Origin: Ancistrus triradiatus | Taxonomy: Eukaryota; Chordata; Actinopteri; Siluriformes; Loricariidae | Length of the DNA stretch: 64,000 bases | Direction of reading: 5' to 3' | Assembly (NCBI GenBank): GCA_025084515.1 | Contig: JAJAGP010000761.1 | Span: forward strand, 10,001-74,000 | Notes under the pieces: generated by a model | Database searches by the model: none | What the model was told of the DNA's origin: nothing | Seen by the model: only the letters and a program-made list of their open reading frames with translations | Shown: positions 63,686 through 64,000 of the stretch, in pieces | How the letters are laid out: each line of letters opens with the position of its first letter | Position numbering within the stretch: the first letter of the stretch is position 1 | Translations under genes and position numbers: made by a program

Positions 63686-64000
63686 TCAGGGTCGACTGTT
63701 GCAGAGTGGCAATCACACTCGCATTTTCTTCAGGAAATGCACCTCTCTAGTTTGAAATCAGATTCTACATCTCTGACAAACGTAATGCTAAACAGGAATG
63801 CAAGAAAAACCCTCTTTAGGTTAAGTCACAGTATCACAACTGAGTTAGGGCTTTGGAGTATTGGAAGCTGTTGTTTTGAGCAGTGAAACAAGACAGTGAA
63901 ACAAACACAAACCCTTGATTCTCTCATCACCACACTTAACAGGTGGGATGGAATTCCTATTTTGGTATGTGGGTGCCAATTTAATTCCACCGAATATACC
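63686..64000. other. No gene seen at right edge
   Basis: 'aaaccctctttaggttaagtcacagtatca' type text at about 63808-63837 repeats with small differences at 63120-63150, so the GC-rich repeat block is flanked by similar sequence on both sides. Nothing coding is recognised. Confidence 0.45.

Overview
The window looks like vertebrate, very probably teleost, genomic DNA. It has long AT-rich non-coding stretches, many (CA)n/(TA)n/(GA)n microsatellites, GT-AG introns and a dense mixture of Tc1/mariner, hAT, RTE, L1-Tx1-like, L2-like, Penelope-like, BEL/Pao and Ty3 sequences. It also has two families of tRNA-headed SINEs of a kind common in otophysan fishes. The main Tc1 family, with ends reading 'cagtggtgcttgaaagtttg', suggests a catfish-like genome; that is inference. 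Nothing prokaryotic is present.

Only one host gene can be supported. It is a minus-strand KAP-family P-loop NTPase gene (NKPD1-like), coding 24192 down to 13502. Its four coding exons join in perfect phase to 673 codons plus stop, with a probable 5' non-coding exon and promoter at about 24.51-24.67 kb. Its Walker A and Walker B positions are degenerate. Intron 1 holds a Tc1 copy that itself carries a SINE. Intron 2 holds a 3.1-kb RTE retrotransposon with an exact 16-bp target-site duplication.

Layout: 0-3 kb, LTR-like repeat 'R' and a Tc1 copy carrying two nested insertions. 3-11.8 kb, mostly unassigned DNA with a SINE, Tc1 derivatives, LINE scraps and one possible orphan exon. 11.85-13.12 kb, second-family Tc1 element. 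13.5-24.7 kb, the NKPD1-like gene. 24.7-27.1 kb, Tc1 and a third Tc1-like element. 27.7-34.8 kb, pieces of what may be one L1-like element (minus strand) split by a hAT element and a Tc1. 35.3-36.3 kb, small gag-only LTR element. 38-42.3 kb, Tc1 remnants and a Ty3 integrase remnant. 42.3-43 kb, the longest repeat R copy. 43.3-46.9 kb, SINE, Tc1-like and unassigned DNA. 46.9-49.3 kb, degraded BEL/Pao polymerase. 50-52 kb, LINE and SINE scraps. 52.6-55.4 kb, gag remnant, AT-rich palindromic repeat and a striking Ser/Pro-rich minisatellite open for 514 codons. 55.4-64 kb, Tc1-like scraps, SINEs, a Penelope-like 3' end and a GC-rich 138-bp tandem repeat.

The mobile elements do not act together as a system; most are broken. 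The most unusual parts are the 53.2-55.3 kb coding minisatellite, the nested hairpin insertion at 2.34-2.45 kb, and the degenerate-P-loop NTPase gene with its complete exon phasing.
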